A stretch of 64,000 bases of DNA from a virus. The notes beneath the pieces are model-generated. The model was not told where the DNA came from. It ran no database searches and saw nothing but the letters and a program-made list of their open reading frames with translations. Of the stretch, positions 36,136-44,837 are shown piece by piece; position 1 is the first letter of the stretch, and every line of letters begins with the position of its first letter. The position numbers and the translations under genes are program-made. The stretch covers positions 62,001-126,000 of IMG/VR virus record IMGVR_UViG_3300042387_000948. One strand, 5' to 3'.

Positions 36136-37734
36136 CTATCTAAAACTAAGTCCAGCACCACTAAATGATATGTTACTACCACCAACTACTAAATTTGGAG
36201 CTACGGTGTATATTGGAGAAGTTGATGATTGTATCTGAAATGCACTATATAATATATATTGAAATGAACCTAATAAACTTCTGGTATTTGAATAATCATT
36301 AGTTAATTCCGTAGTGTACATATCAGCTGATGCGAATAGTTGTAATTGTAATTTAGTATATTCAGGTGTTGATGTTGGGTATTTTTGTAAATATAAGGCA
36401 GCAACTCCGGCTACTTGAGGTGATGCCATTGATGTACCACTAATATTAACTTGTTTAAAGGATGCGTTTAAATGATATGTTTGTCCACTAAACGAATTGG
36501 TATTTGAACATGCACTCATAATATCAGTACCAGGTGCCCAAATATTAACGCCTGGTCCAGTTTCCGAATAAGTTGCCCTTTGGTCAAATGTTGCATCATA
36601 TACCGTACTATCCATAGAACCTACCATAAATGCTCTATCACTATATGGGGATGAACCTCTATGATAATAAATTGTACCATTATTAGTAACTACAAAATTA
36701 TTATAATCAATCCCATCAGATACATCTATTTTTGTTGCTCTATTACCAGCTGCTATACAAACTATAATACCAGCATCAATCATTTCTTCAACATCAGTAT
36801 CTACCGAACCAACTCTTACATTACATGAATACGTTAGAATTGGTGCTCCTGATGTTGAATTTAATCCGTATGTAGAATATCTATAAGATTCGTTTCCAGT
36901 TGTATTTGCATCAGTATATGATACTCCTCTATAAGTTAAAGATGTTACTGTACCATAAAATGCACGATATCCCCAACTCATATTAACTACAGTTGGTCTA
37001 CTACCTGCTTTAGAAGTATGCCAAGTTTTAATAGCATCAAATGCGTAAGTAATACTGATACCAGTACCACTATCACCACTTCCTTCCAATCCACTTAACT
37101 TTTGAGAATATACTCTTGCGTTCTTTGCCCAACCATATGTTTTACCACAAGCTATACCAGCGCAGTGTGTACCATGTCCATCATAATCTCTATAATGATT
37201 TGCATCTTGTGTGAATGCTCCACCACTATACGCACCCCAATCTAATTGTTGAACCCTTGTGTTGTTATTGACATCCGTAAATTCAGGATGGTCTATTTGC
37301 AATCCACTATCCTGAATAACTACATCTACACCAGTTCCATCTAATGTATAATCGTAGTTTAATGCGGTAGTTGTACCAGTACCATAAACGTTTGTTGTAT
37401 TTGATGAACGAATTAAACCCCAATTTGTAAATGCTCCACTATCTGATGTAGTTTTGGTAAAGTCTGCAATTTGAGTTGCACTAAACCCCATTATGATATC
37501 ATCCCTATGTTCGGGTGGTATCTCTACACAAAATACTCTTTCATCTTGTCTTACCAATTCTGCTTCTTCATCTGTCAGCAAATACCAACATTGACGAAGA
37601 GAACCAGGTCTTTCATTTGTAAACTCTACCTTACGATTTGGAATGTATAGAAGACCATCATTTTCGGTCTCCATATCTTCCCAAAATCCATCGTAATCAA
37701 CTCCGGCTTTTAATGCAACATTATATTCTTTCAT
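36136..37734 (-). CDS. Subtilisin-like serine protease (S8)
   Basis: 532 aa. Catalytic triad in order: Asp142 in VVIQDSGLQIDHPEF, His187 in DGHGTHCAG, and Ser near residue 435 in GTSMASPQVAGVAAL; oxyanion Asn in CIAAGNRA. The first ~90 residues resemble an inhibitory prodomain. The C-terminal ~100 residues are fibre-like. It follows the fibre genes, so it may mature virion proteins or cut host surface proteins at entry. No signal peptide. Confidence 0.88.
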   Translation of the reverse strand: MKEYNVALKAGVDYDGFWEDMETENDGLLYIPNRKVEFTNERPGSLRQCWYLLTDEEAELVRQDERVFCVEIPPEHRDDIIMGFSATQIADFTKTTSDSGAFTNWGLIRSSNTTNVYGTGTTTALNYDYTLDGTGVDVVIQDSGLQIDHPEFTDVNNNTRVQQLDWGAYSGGAFTQDANHYRDYDGHGTHCAGIACGKTYGWAKNARVYSQKLSGLEGSGDSGTGISITYAFDAIKTWHTSKAGSRPTVVNMSWGYRAFYGTVTSLTYRGVSYTDANTTGNESYRYSTYGLNSTSGAPILTYSCNVRVGSVDTDVEEMIDAGIIVCIAAGNRATKIDVSDGIDYNNFVVTNNGTIYYHRGSSPYSDRAFMVGSMDSTVYDATFDQRATYSETGPGVNIWAPGTDIMSACSNTNSFSGQTYHLNASFKQVNISGTSMASPQVAGVAALYLQKYPTSTPEYTKLQLQLFASADMYTTELTNDYSNTRSLLGSFQYILYSAFQIQSSTSPIYTVAPNLVVGGSNISFSGAGLSFR

Positions 37735-37759
37735 TGGTTAATTAGTTGTTTTCCAATAA

Positions 37760-38446
37760 TTAAAAAGCACGAATGGCACGAACCCAAAACGTAGTACTTT
37801 TATCATGATTAGCTTGTACTCCATTTGCAAAATTTTGTGATGATGCTCTTGCATTATTTGGATGTAACTCCGTAGAACTCCAATAAATTTGCTCAGCAAA
37901 CCCACCTACTACACTTTTTTGTTGATATAGTAAGTTTAATTCATATTTACTTGGTAGATACCAATCACCAAAATTTCCACCATTATAAAACGCACATATT
38001 TCAGCTGCGTAGCTTCCAGTTTGATAAACGGTTGTGATACTTGTAGTATTTCGTATTCCAGCATTAATACCATCAAATGGTGCATTTGCTGCAGCATAAC
38101 CACCATTATACCAAGACACTCCAGTAGATTGGTCAAATGTTGCTGATATTAATCCATGCTTACCACCATCATATACATAAAATACAGTTCCACCACCATA
38201 CGATTCTCCGATATAGTGTGTAACACCCGTTCCACCGATTATTAAACTTCCAGTTATATTCAACGAACCAGTTATTCTTTGATTTCCATAGAATACATTT
38301 GCCGATGATGTTACTGCGAATAAATTATAGTTTTGTATTTGCTGTGATGATGATACCATTCCTGCTGCACCTGGCGCAGATACTATTATTGTTGTTGCGG
38401 TCATTGAACCACTTATATCTATTGAACCAGATAATACTAATGCCAT
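37760..38446 (-). CDS. Fibre protein with DUF1566/Lcl tip
   Basis: 228 aa. The N-terminal ~25 residues (MALVLSGSIDISGSMTATT) nearly match those of the next fibre gene, and VSSSQQIQNYNLFAVTSSAN is a module shared by all three fibre genes. The C-terminal domain (DWYLPSKYELNLLYQQK, IYWSST) is DUF1566-like, a C-type-lectin-like fold often at fibre tips. It probably contributes to receptor binding. Confidence 0.75.
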   Translation of the reverse strand: MALVLSGSIDISGSMTATTIIVSAPGAAGMVSSSQQIQNYNLFAVTSSANVFYGNQRITGSLNITGSLIIGGTGVTHYIGESYGGGTVFYVYDGGKHGLISATFDQSTGVSWYNGGYAAANAPFDGINAGIRNTTSITTVYQTGSYAAEICAFYNGGNFGDWYLPSKYELNLLYQQKSVVGGFAEQIYWSSTELHPNNARASSQNFANGVQANHDKSTTFWVRAIRAF

Positions 38447-38469
38447 TTTTTATTGTTTTATACTCTTTA

Positions 38470-39738
38470 TTAGTTATTCTCCAATGCTTCAATTCTTGCA
38501 ATTAAACCATCTATGATAGCTTGTTGCTCCTGAATTGCTTTTGTTAATACAGGTATTAAGAATTTCTCATTTACTCTCAATGGGTTATCTATTTCAGTTT
38601 CACCAACAAATATAGAATCTGCTCCAAAACTTTCAACTGCTTCAGGAACTATTGTTTGTATTTCTTGTGCTACAAATCCTAACATATCCTTTCCATTTTC
38701 CGATGGAACAAAATCATCAATCCAATTAAATTTAACAGGATTTAATGCTAACACCGAATTTAAACTTCCACTTATAGATGAAATATTTTGTTTTAATCTA
38801 GCATCAGATGCGTTATAAATGTTTGTACCAGATGCAGCACCTATGTTACCACTACCATCGATAGTCATTCTAACCGATGCTTCACTAGCATTATCACCAT
38901 TTAATGTATGGAATGTTAAAGAACCATTACAAGTGTTAGCTCCCGTACTATCCAATACACCTTTTATGATAGCAAATTCTTTTGGATTACCATTATTTGC
39001 CGATGCTAAAAATCCAATTCTACCTCTAGCACCCGTTGCATTACTATCAACAGCACCAAACTGTATTCCAGCCGCTGAATTACCTTGTCCTCCAACTAGT
39101 CTTATTGTACTACCTCCATGATTTTGAGGTCCAGAAACTGCGGTGGAGAAGAATGTAGTATTTCCTGTTAAATAAGAAGTACCTGATTTAAAATCTCCAT
39201 TTACGTCTAATTTATATCCCGGAGTTGTAGTTCCAACCCCCATACTTCCAGCAGAATTAATTGTAACTTTAGGTGTTCCAGTTGAATCCCCATTAGTATA
39301 AATTTGTAATGCCCCATCATTTGCAGTAATAGATGCTTGGGCAGATGATGTATTATAAAAATCAATGATTCCACCACGAGCTGCTCCAACCAATCTTAAT
39401 ATACCATAACCATTTGTAGTTGTATTACTTACAGTAAGTTGAGGTGTTACATTTGTTCCAGTAGCACTTGTCACATTTAAAGAACCACTAATACCTTGAT
39501 TACCAAAGAATGTATTTACAGAACCAGTTCTAGCAAATGTGAAATAGTTTTGTATTTGCTGTGATGATGAAACAATTGCTGCCCCTTTTAAAGATGCCGT
39601 ATATGCCATCAATGGTGCTAATTCCGTTATTTGTGCCGAAGATGATACCATCCCCCCTCCACCCGGTGAGGATACTAATATAGTTGTTGCGGTCATTGAA
39701 CCACTTATGTCTACTGAACCTGATAATATTAAAGGCAT
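38470..39738 (-). CDS. Tail fibre with S74 autocleaving chaperone
   Basis: 422 aa. Beta-rich repetitive shaft, then the intramolecular chaperone of endosialidases: ASDARLKQNISSI with the cleavage-site Ser, LNPVKFNWIDD, MLGFVAQEIQTIVPEAV, ending in a coiled coil (QEQQAIIDGLIARIEAL). The chaperone trimerises the fibre and then cuts itself off. The N-terminus matches the neighbouring fibre gene, so both probably attach to the same base. Confidence 0.85.
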   Translation of the reverse strand: MPLILSGSVDISGSMTATTILVSSPGGGGMVSSSAQITELAPLMAYTASLKGAAIVSSSQQIQNYFTFARTGSVNTFFGNQGISGSLNVTSATGTNVTPQLTVSNTTTNGYGILRLVGAARGGIIDFYNTSSAQASITANDGALQIYTNGDSTGTPKVTINSAGSMGVGTTTPGYKLDVNGDFKSGTSYLTGNTTFFSTAVSGPQNHGGSTIRLVGGQGNSAAGIQFGAVDSNATGARGRIGFLASANNGNPKEFAIIKGVLDSTGANTCNGSLTFHTLNGDNASEASVRMTIDGSGNIGAASGTNIYNASDARLKQNISSISGSLNSVLALNPVKFNWIDDFVPSENGKDMLGFVAQEIQTIVPEAVESFGADSIFVGETEIDNPLRVNEKFLIPVLTKAIQEQQAIIDGLIARIEALENN

Positions 39739-39759
39739 ATTTGTATTGTTTTATTCTTT

Positions 39760-42054
39760 TTATACTATTCTAATTACTATGAAGTTTCCGTTTCTATACA
39801 ATCCACCTAATGGTACTCCACCAGCTGCTGCTGCCGTGTCATCTACAAAATTCAAACTTTGTGAAACTTGCTGAAGTATTACATAACCATTTTGTATTGT
39901 GTGAGATGAACCACTTGCTAATAATGAGCCACTTATTGTTTGAGTACCATAGAATATATTTGCAGATGATGTTACCGCAAATAGATTATAGTTTTGTATT
40001 TGTTGTGAAGATGATACAATTGCTACCGATTTCAATGATGAAGTATATGCTTGCAATCCAGCTATCTCACCCAATTGATTTGATGAAGAAACGATTGTTG
40101 CCGATTTTAGTGATGCAGTATATGCTTCAATACCAGCTATCTCACCTTTTATAGAACCCGTACCATTATATAGGTTGGAGTTCAATGCAAATACATCATA
40201 GTTTTGAACTTGCGTTGATGAAGATACAATTGCTGCAGTTTTTAATGATGCCGTATATTCTTCAATGCTATTTAATTCGATTCTAGTTGATGCGGAAATT
40301 GCGTTTAATCCAGCATTACCCAATACTTCCGTACCAATTATTAAAGAGTTTTGTAAATATACCGAACCAGTAAATTCATGCGTATCCGTAGATTGGTCAC
40401 CAAATATGTTAGAACCAGATGTTACTAATACTGAAGATGATATGTATTGTACGTTTAATTTGTTTACATTCAAATCTCCAATAATTTGAACATTAGTACC
40501 ACTTACACTTATTGCTGCTTTTAATGATGATGTATATGCTTCTATACCAGCTATCTCACCTTTGATTGAACCAGTAGATGTGTATAAGTTAGAATTAAGA
40601 GCAAATAAATCATAGTTTTGTACTTGCGTTGAAGAACTAACTATTGCCTGTGCTTTTAGTGATGCTGTATATGCTTCTATACCAGCTATTTCACCTTTTA
40701 TTGAACCAGTTCCATTGTATAAATCGGAGTTTAGTGCAAATAAATCATAGTTTTGTATTTGTGTTGAAGAACTTACTATTGCTTGTCCTTTTAAAGATGC
40801 GGTGTATTGTTGTAATCCTGCTATCTCACCCAATTGGTTCGATGATGATACTATTGTACTATTCTTTATTGAAGCAGTTAAAGCCATTAACTCATTTGTG
40901 ATTCCTATAATAGAACCACTATGTAATTCTAATGAACGAGTTGCCTGATATAATTGATATAATTGTTCATCGGTTGCATATGTACTATCCAATGCCGCAG
41001 TGAATGCCATCAAACCATTTGTGATTCCTATAAGAGAACCGGTTGAAATGTATAAATTGGAATTAAGAGCAAATAAATCGTAGTTCTGAACTTGTGTTGA
41101 AGAACTTACTATTGCTGCCGATTTAAGTGATGCGGTGTATTCTTCTATACCAGCTATCTCACCTTTTATTGAACCAGTTGCAATATACAATACCGAATTT
41201 AATGCGAATAAATCGTAGTTTTGTATTTGAGTTGAAGAACTTACTATTGCTGCTGCTTTTAGGGATGCTGTATATTCTTCCAAACCTCCAATTTCTCCTC
41301 TAAATGAACCAGTCACTTGAGATAATGTGAAGTTTCTACTATCTTGCGAAGCAGTAAATGCTAATAAAGATGCAGTTTGTAATTGTATTGAAGCAGTTGC
41401 CTGTTGTAAAGATGCAGTTGCTTGATTTATTGAACCAGTTACAATCGATAATACAAAATTTCTATCAGCTTGTGATGCTGTAAATGTTTGTAGTGATTGT
41501 GTTGCTTGATTTATTGAACCAGTTACAATACCTAAAACAAAATTTCTACTATCTTGTGAAGCGGTAAATGCTTGTAAAGATGCAGTAGCTTGTTGTAATC
41601 TATTTATTGTATTTGCATCAAGATTTAGTAAAGTTACACCATTATAAATTAAAGAACCAGATACATTAATTGAACCTGTAAATTCGTGCTTATCACCAGT
41701 ATCATCACCAAATTTAGTTGAACCAGATGCGTAAATTACAGATGCAGTTGTAATTTCAGTATGAAACTCCTCTGCCGTAATTCTACCAGCTACAACTAAA
41801 TTACCACCAACACTTGCGTTTCCAGTTACCGATAAAGTTGATTGGATTGTTTGAGGTCCTTTGAATGTATTACCAGCTGAACCAGTATGTGCGTTGTATG
41901 CATTTACAAACTTACTAAAATCCTCAACTATCATTTGAGTAGTAGTTCCAGCAACAACAATTGGTATTACGGATTTTAAATCATTTATCCCATATCCCAC
42001 CGAACCAGATACTCGTTGGATTAAAGGTAATTCGGTTATTTTTTTATTCGCCAT
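39760..42054 (-). CDS. Long repetitive tail-fibre shaft protein
   Basis: 764 aa. Starts MANKKITELPLIQRVSGSV, an adaptor-like N-terminus of phage fibres. The body repeats a ~45-residue unit (EYTASLKAAAIVSSST, QNYDLFALNS, TGSIKGEIAGIE) at least five times, plus QATASLQ-type units, and ends with ILQQVSQSLNFVDDTAAAA. It is likely the proximal shaft to which the two smaller fibres connect. First gene of the block, behind a class C motif. Confidence 0.78.
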   Translation of the reverse strand: MANKKITELPLIQRVSGSVGYGINDLKSVIPIVVAGTTTQMIVEDFSKFVNAYNAHTGSAGNTFKGPQTIQSTLSVTGNASVGGNLVVAGRITAEEFHTEITTASVIYASGSTKFGDDTGDKHEFTGSINVSGSLIYNGVTLLNLDANTINRLQQATASLQAFTASQDSRNFVLGIVTGSINQATQSLQTFTASQADRNFVLSIVTGSINQATASLQQATASIQLQTASLLAFTASQDSRNFTLSQVTGSFRGEIGGLEEYTASLKAAAIVSSSTQIQNYDLFALNSVLYIATGSIKGEIAGIEEYTASLKSAAIVSSSTQVQNYDLFALNSNLYISTGSLIGITNGLMAFTAALDSTYATDEQLYQLYQATRSLELHSGSIIGITNELMALTASIKNSTIVSSSNQLGEIAGLQQYTASLKGQAIVSSSTQIQNYDLFALNSDLYNGTGSIKGEIAGIEAYTASLKAQAIVSSSTQVQNYDLFALNSNLYTSTGSIKGEIAGIEAYTSSLKAAISVSGTNVQIIGDLNVNKLNVQYISSSVLVTSGSNIFGDQSTDTHEFTGSVYLQNSLIIGTEVLGNAGLNAISASTRIELNSIEEYTASLKTAAIVSSSTQVQNYDVFALNSNLYNGTGSIKGEIAGIEAYTASLKSATIVSSSNQLGEIAGLQAYTSSLKSVAIVSSSQQIQNYNLFAVTSSANIFYGTQTISGSLLASGSSHTIQNGYVILQQVSQSLNFVDDTAAAAGGVPLGGLYRNGNFIVIRIV

Positions 42055-42085
42055 TATATAAAATTCTTATGTATAGTTCTTCACT

Positions 42086-42096
42086 ATATAAATATA
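42086..42096 (-). promoter_or_regulatory. Class C promoter motif of the fibre operon
   Basis: TATATTTATAT on the minus strand, 31 nt before the ATG at 42054. Confidence 0.55.
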
Positions 42097-42122
42097 AGAA
42101 TTTTAACAAAAAGGTTTGAGAA

Positions 42123-42665
42123 TTATTTTGGTTTTCCAAACATCATTTTAGTGTGTATAGTACCACCAATCTTTCTATCGTATGTACCATCACCATTCCA
42201 CTTAATTTCTTTGTTAGGTAGGGCTTTACGAACTACTTTCTCATCCATTACAGGTTGTAATCCCTTAGCCATTAGGATATCTTTCATCTTACCAGATACC
42301 TCTACAAAGTATCCACTACCTTTTAATTTATCCACTTGGTGATTTACTGCTGCCGATTTTCCTGCTGAAGAACCATCATGTCCTAATGCTACAAACTTCT
42401 TACCAGCGGGTTTATGTTTTGCTACTGTTGCCGCATCTATCTCATCATCACCATCCACATCTATTACATCAAAGAAATCACCCTCCGAAGGTAAATCATC
42501 TTTATCTTTCACATTAGAGTGTCCACCAATTGGAGCATAAGCAGTTGAAATCAAATCATATATTTGTTGTTTGAAATCCGGCAACTCTGAACGCATTATC
42601 GGTGTCCATTTGTTTGTTGGAATATTAATATCTCTCTCAAAAAGTAAATCTTTTAACTTTATCAT
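42123..42665 (-). CDS. Hypothetical protein with capsid-targeting-like N-terminus
   Basis: 180 aa from the ATG at 42665 (a TTG at 42683 is less likely). Starts MIKLKDLLFERDINIP, in line with three neighbouring genes. The middle has an acidic DVIDVDGDDEIDA stretch and the end KIGGTIHTKMMFGKPK. No enzymatic family recognised. The shared N-terminus suggests a protein packaged in the capsid. Confidence 0.62.
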   Translation of the reverse strand: MIKLKDLLFERDINIPTNKWTPIMRSELPDFKQQIYDLISTAYAPIGGHSNVKDKDDLPSEGDFFDVIDVDGDDEIDAATVAKHKPAGKKFVALGHDGSSAGKSAAVNHQVDKLKGSGYFVEVSGKMKDILMAKGLQPVMDEKVVRKALPNKEIKWNGDGTYDRKIGGTIHTKMMFGKPK

Positions 42666-42669
42666 ACTA

Positions 42670-43206
42670 TTAAATATTATCAATTATATAATCCATAGTA
42701 TCATCTTTACCTTTTAATTCTTTCCAATGTTTAGAACCAATAAAAGTAGAATATAAACTATTCATATTTCCGTTTGCTTCAACTTCCCAAGGTAGTTTCA
42801 TATATGTTTGGATATCGGATTTCATCAACTTACCATAATCCTTTGCTGTGATATACTCCTTACCTTTCCATAGAATAGCAGTATAATCTTTGTTTGGTAG
42901 TAACTCATTTTTCGATACCTGTTTAACATGAGTTAATTCGTGTATCATAGATTGGATAATTCTCTTATAGGATTGATTCGGATTAAAATGTAAGTAAAAC
43001 TTATTCCCATCCACCGAATTTGAGTTTAGGGATATATCACCAATCATCCCCGCTTTATCCTTTTTCTTTATTATTATCTTTGCAGTAAAATTGTACTTAT
43101 CCATCATAAAAGAAACCACCGATTTAACCATTAAGGATTCGTGTGGTTTCATTTTTAGAGATGTACCAAATAGGTCTTCACTCAATATGGATTTTAACTT
43201 TATCAC
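42670..43206 (-). CDS. HExxH metallopeptidase with capsid-targeting-like N-terminus
   Basis: 178 aa beginning MIKLKSILSEDLFG. MIHELTHVKQ carries the zincin HExxH motif, and LPWEVEANGN downstream may give the third ligand. The chain looks like a small secreted-type or SprT-like protease. If the N-terminal peptide targets it to the capsid, it could be injected to cut host proteins. Confidence 0.7.
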   Translation of the reverse strand: MIKLKSILSEDLFGTSLKMKPHESLMVKSVVSFMMDKYNFTAKIIIKKKDKAGMIGDISLNSNSVDGNKFYLHFNPNQSYKRIIQSMIHELTHVKQVSKNELLPNKDYTAILWKGKEYITAKDYGKLMKSDIQTYMKLPWEVEANGNMNSLYSTFIGSKHWKELKGKDDTMDYIIDNI

Positions 43207-43604
43207 TATCTTATTTTATTTAAATCCTTTAATATAGAATTTACTTCACTATTATCAAAATTATGTTCCGATGATATTTGTGACCTACTTATAGTTTTCC
43301 ATATGGGAGTTCCATTTATATTAATATCGGATACTATATCGTTTTTATTTCTACACCCATTGTAATCACAATACTTCCCATTGTACAAAATACAAACGTG
43401 AACCATTGCTTCCGTTTCAGGTTCTATTATAGCTACATACTTACCCCTATTTCCTAAATACTTATTTAGTGCATCGGCAAATGTATAACATCCCCCACTC
43501 ATATACCAATCCGTCCAATTAGTATCACTTCTATATTGTTCCAACACATCATCCAAATCTGATACGGATTTTACACCCTCCATCAAATCAATTAACTTAA
43601 TCAT
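43206..43604 (-). CDS. Papain-fold-like protein with capsid-targeting-like N-terminus
   Basis: 132 aa from the ATG at 43604, which overlaps the upstream stop (TAATG). Opens MIKLIDLMEGVKS. GGCYTFADALNKYL, MVHVCILYNGKYCDYNG suggest a Cys-His(-Asp/Asn) arrangement like NlpC/papain-fold hydrolases. Fold assignment is tentative. Confidence 0.55.
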   Translation of the reverse strand: MIKLIDLMEGVKSVSDLDDVLEQYRSDTNWTDWYMSGGCYTFADALNKYLGNRGKYVAIIEPETEAMVHVCILYNGKYCDYNGCRNKNDIVSDININGTPIWKTISRSQISSEHNFDNSEVNSILKDLNKIR

Positions 43605-43894
43605 TATCCAATGTAGCAATTAAGTTCGTATCCGTTTTTCATTCCGTATACCTGAATGTGTAGTTGTTTGTTTGATGGTTTTCCACCTTTGGTTAATTCA
43701 ACCGATACTTTGTTTGTTTTTCCTTCCGATGGTTTGCGAGGTCCCATTCCAATCTTTGTAAATGAATCATCTTCATCTACCAAATATCCTTTTTTCAAAG
43801 CGTATTCTTTAGCAGTTTGAATTGCTTCCGTATAAGATTTGTGATATACTTTGAAATCGGTTGCTTCAGTTAATATTTGAGTTAATTTTATCAT
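43604..43894 (-). CDS. Small protein with capsid-targeting-like N-terminus, 96 aa
   Basis: MIKLTQILTEATDFKVYHKS: the first ten residues match the neighbouring genes and end LTE-A, a typical prohead-protease site. The rest is basic and mixed, no family recognised. First of the three coupled genes, behind a class C motif. Confidence 0.62.
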   Translation of the reverse strand: MIKLTQILTEATDFKVYHKSYTEAIQTAKEYALKKGYLVDEDDSFTKIGMGPRKPSEGKTNKVSVELTKGGKPSNKQLHIQVYGMKNGYELNCYIG

Positions 43895-43909
43895 ATCTTT
43901 GGTTATATA

Positions 43910-43920
43910 ATATAAATATA
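43910..43920 (-). promoter_or_regulatory. Class C promoter motif
   Basis: TATATTTATAT, 15 nt before the ATG at 43894. Confidence 0.5.
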
Positions 43921-43938
43921 AACTTTTTAATTTAACTA

Positions 43939-44472
43939 CTAGTCGTGCTTTATGTGCTGAATCTTTTGCTTTACGTTCGGATATTTCTTTAATCGGGTTC
44001 GAACTGCATGAATGTTTTTGAGTGAATCATCGATAAAGAACACATCATCGTATCCCTCATCTCTAATTTGTTGTTCTATCCAATCTGCTTTCTTTTCAGG
44101 ATTGTTATCACCTAAAGCGATTACATGAACACCTTTGATACCACTTTGGCGAATAAAATCGTAGACCGGTTTGTAAGAACTTCGGGCGGTTAGGATATAA
44201 ACACCTCTATCACCTTTATCCTTTTCGGTCATTCTTTTTAGGAGTTCAAATACCCCTTTGATAATTTTTGGATTTTTAACTTTCTCAAAATCAGAGAAGT
44301 CATATACATCACCCGGTCTTGCATTATAAGTTGCGTATTGTGCGGGTGTTAATTTGGATTTATTTCCGTTTGAGTGTGTAATGTAAATAAATGAGTTTGT
44401 AAATACTAAAGTATCATCAAAATCGTACACACGTAATTTCTTGCTTTCTAAAAATAGGGTTCTACTTATCAT
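43939..44472 (-). CDS. HAD-family phosphatase
   Basis: 177 aa. LRVYDFDDTLVFTNS is HAD motif I (DxDxT), YILTARSSYK motif II, and DVFFIDDSLKNIHAV motif IV (DD). It resembles phage 5'/3'-nucleotidases and the phosphatase part of polynucleotide kinase. The first residues MISRTLFLES also look like a short targeting peptide. Class B -7 box ends 4 nt before the ATG, so the mRNA is nearly leaderless. Confidence 0.82.
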   Translation of the reverse strand: MISRTLFLESKKLRVYDFDDTLVFTNSFIYITHSNGNKSKLTPAQYATYNARPGDVYDFSDFEKVKNPKIIKGVFELLKRMTEKDKGDRGVYILTARSSYKPVYDFIRQSGIKGVHVIALGDNNPEKKADWIEQQIRDEGYDDVFFIDDSLKNIHAVRTRLKKYPNVKQKIQHIKHD

Positions 44473-44476
44473 ATAG

Positions 44477-44514
44477 TAAAGGTAAGTAATTTATTTAACA
44501 TTACCAAATATTTT
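44477..44514 (-). promoter_or_regulatory. Class B-like promoter of the HAD gene
   Basis: Minus strand AAAATATTTG, 20-nt spacer, TACCTTTA. The upstream element has TTTG in place of CTTG. Confidence 0.6.
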
Positions 44515-44525
44515 ATCGATTATTT

Positions 44526-44837
44526 TTAACCGTTTAATATTTTTTTACTACCAACTTTAGCTAATTTTTGATTCTCCGCAGTTAGGTATTCTACTTTAAC
44601 ACTTAATTCGGCTACCTTAGCAGTCATCTCAATAATCATTTTACGAAGTTCATCTTTTTCAGCAGATGACGAAGATAATAATGCTTCTAACTTTGAAATT
44701 CTATCTCTGCAATCGTGTCTGATAAAATCTTCATCTTTTTGTCTATTATCTGCTTTTCTTTCGTAGAATCTCCAAGCCGATGCTCCACCTAAGACTGTGA
44801 TTGCTGTAATTAGTACCGAGTATATGTTATTATCCAT
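44526..44837 (-). CDS. Membrane-anchored coiled-coil protein, 103 aa
   Basis: N-terminal membrane helix (VLITAITVLGGASAW), a basic-acidic hinge with RHDCRDRI, then a long coiled coil (ISKLEALLSS, MIIEMTAKVAELSVKVEYL). The shape is that of an inner-membrane spanin or a tail/head accessory factor. Coupled to the head-type gene upstream by TAATG. Confidence 0.6.
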   Translation of the reverse strand: MDNNIYSVLITAITVLGGASAWRFYERKADNRQKDEDFIRHDCRDRISKLEALLSSSSAEKDELRKMIIEMTAKVAELSVKVEYLTAENQKLAKVGSKKILNG

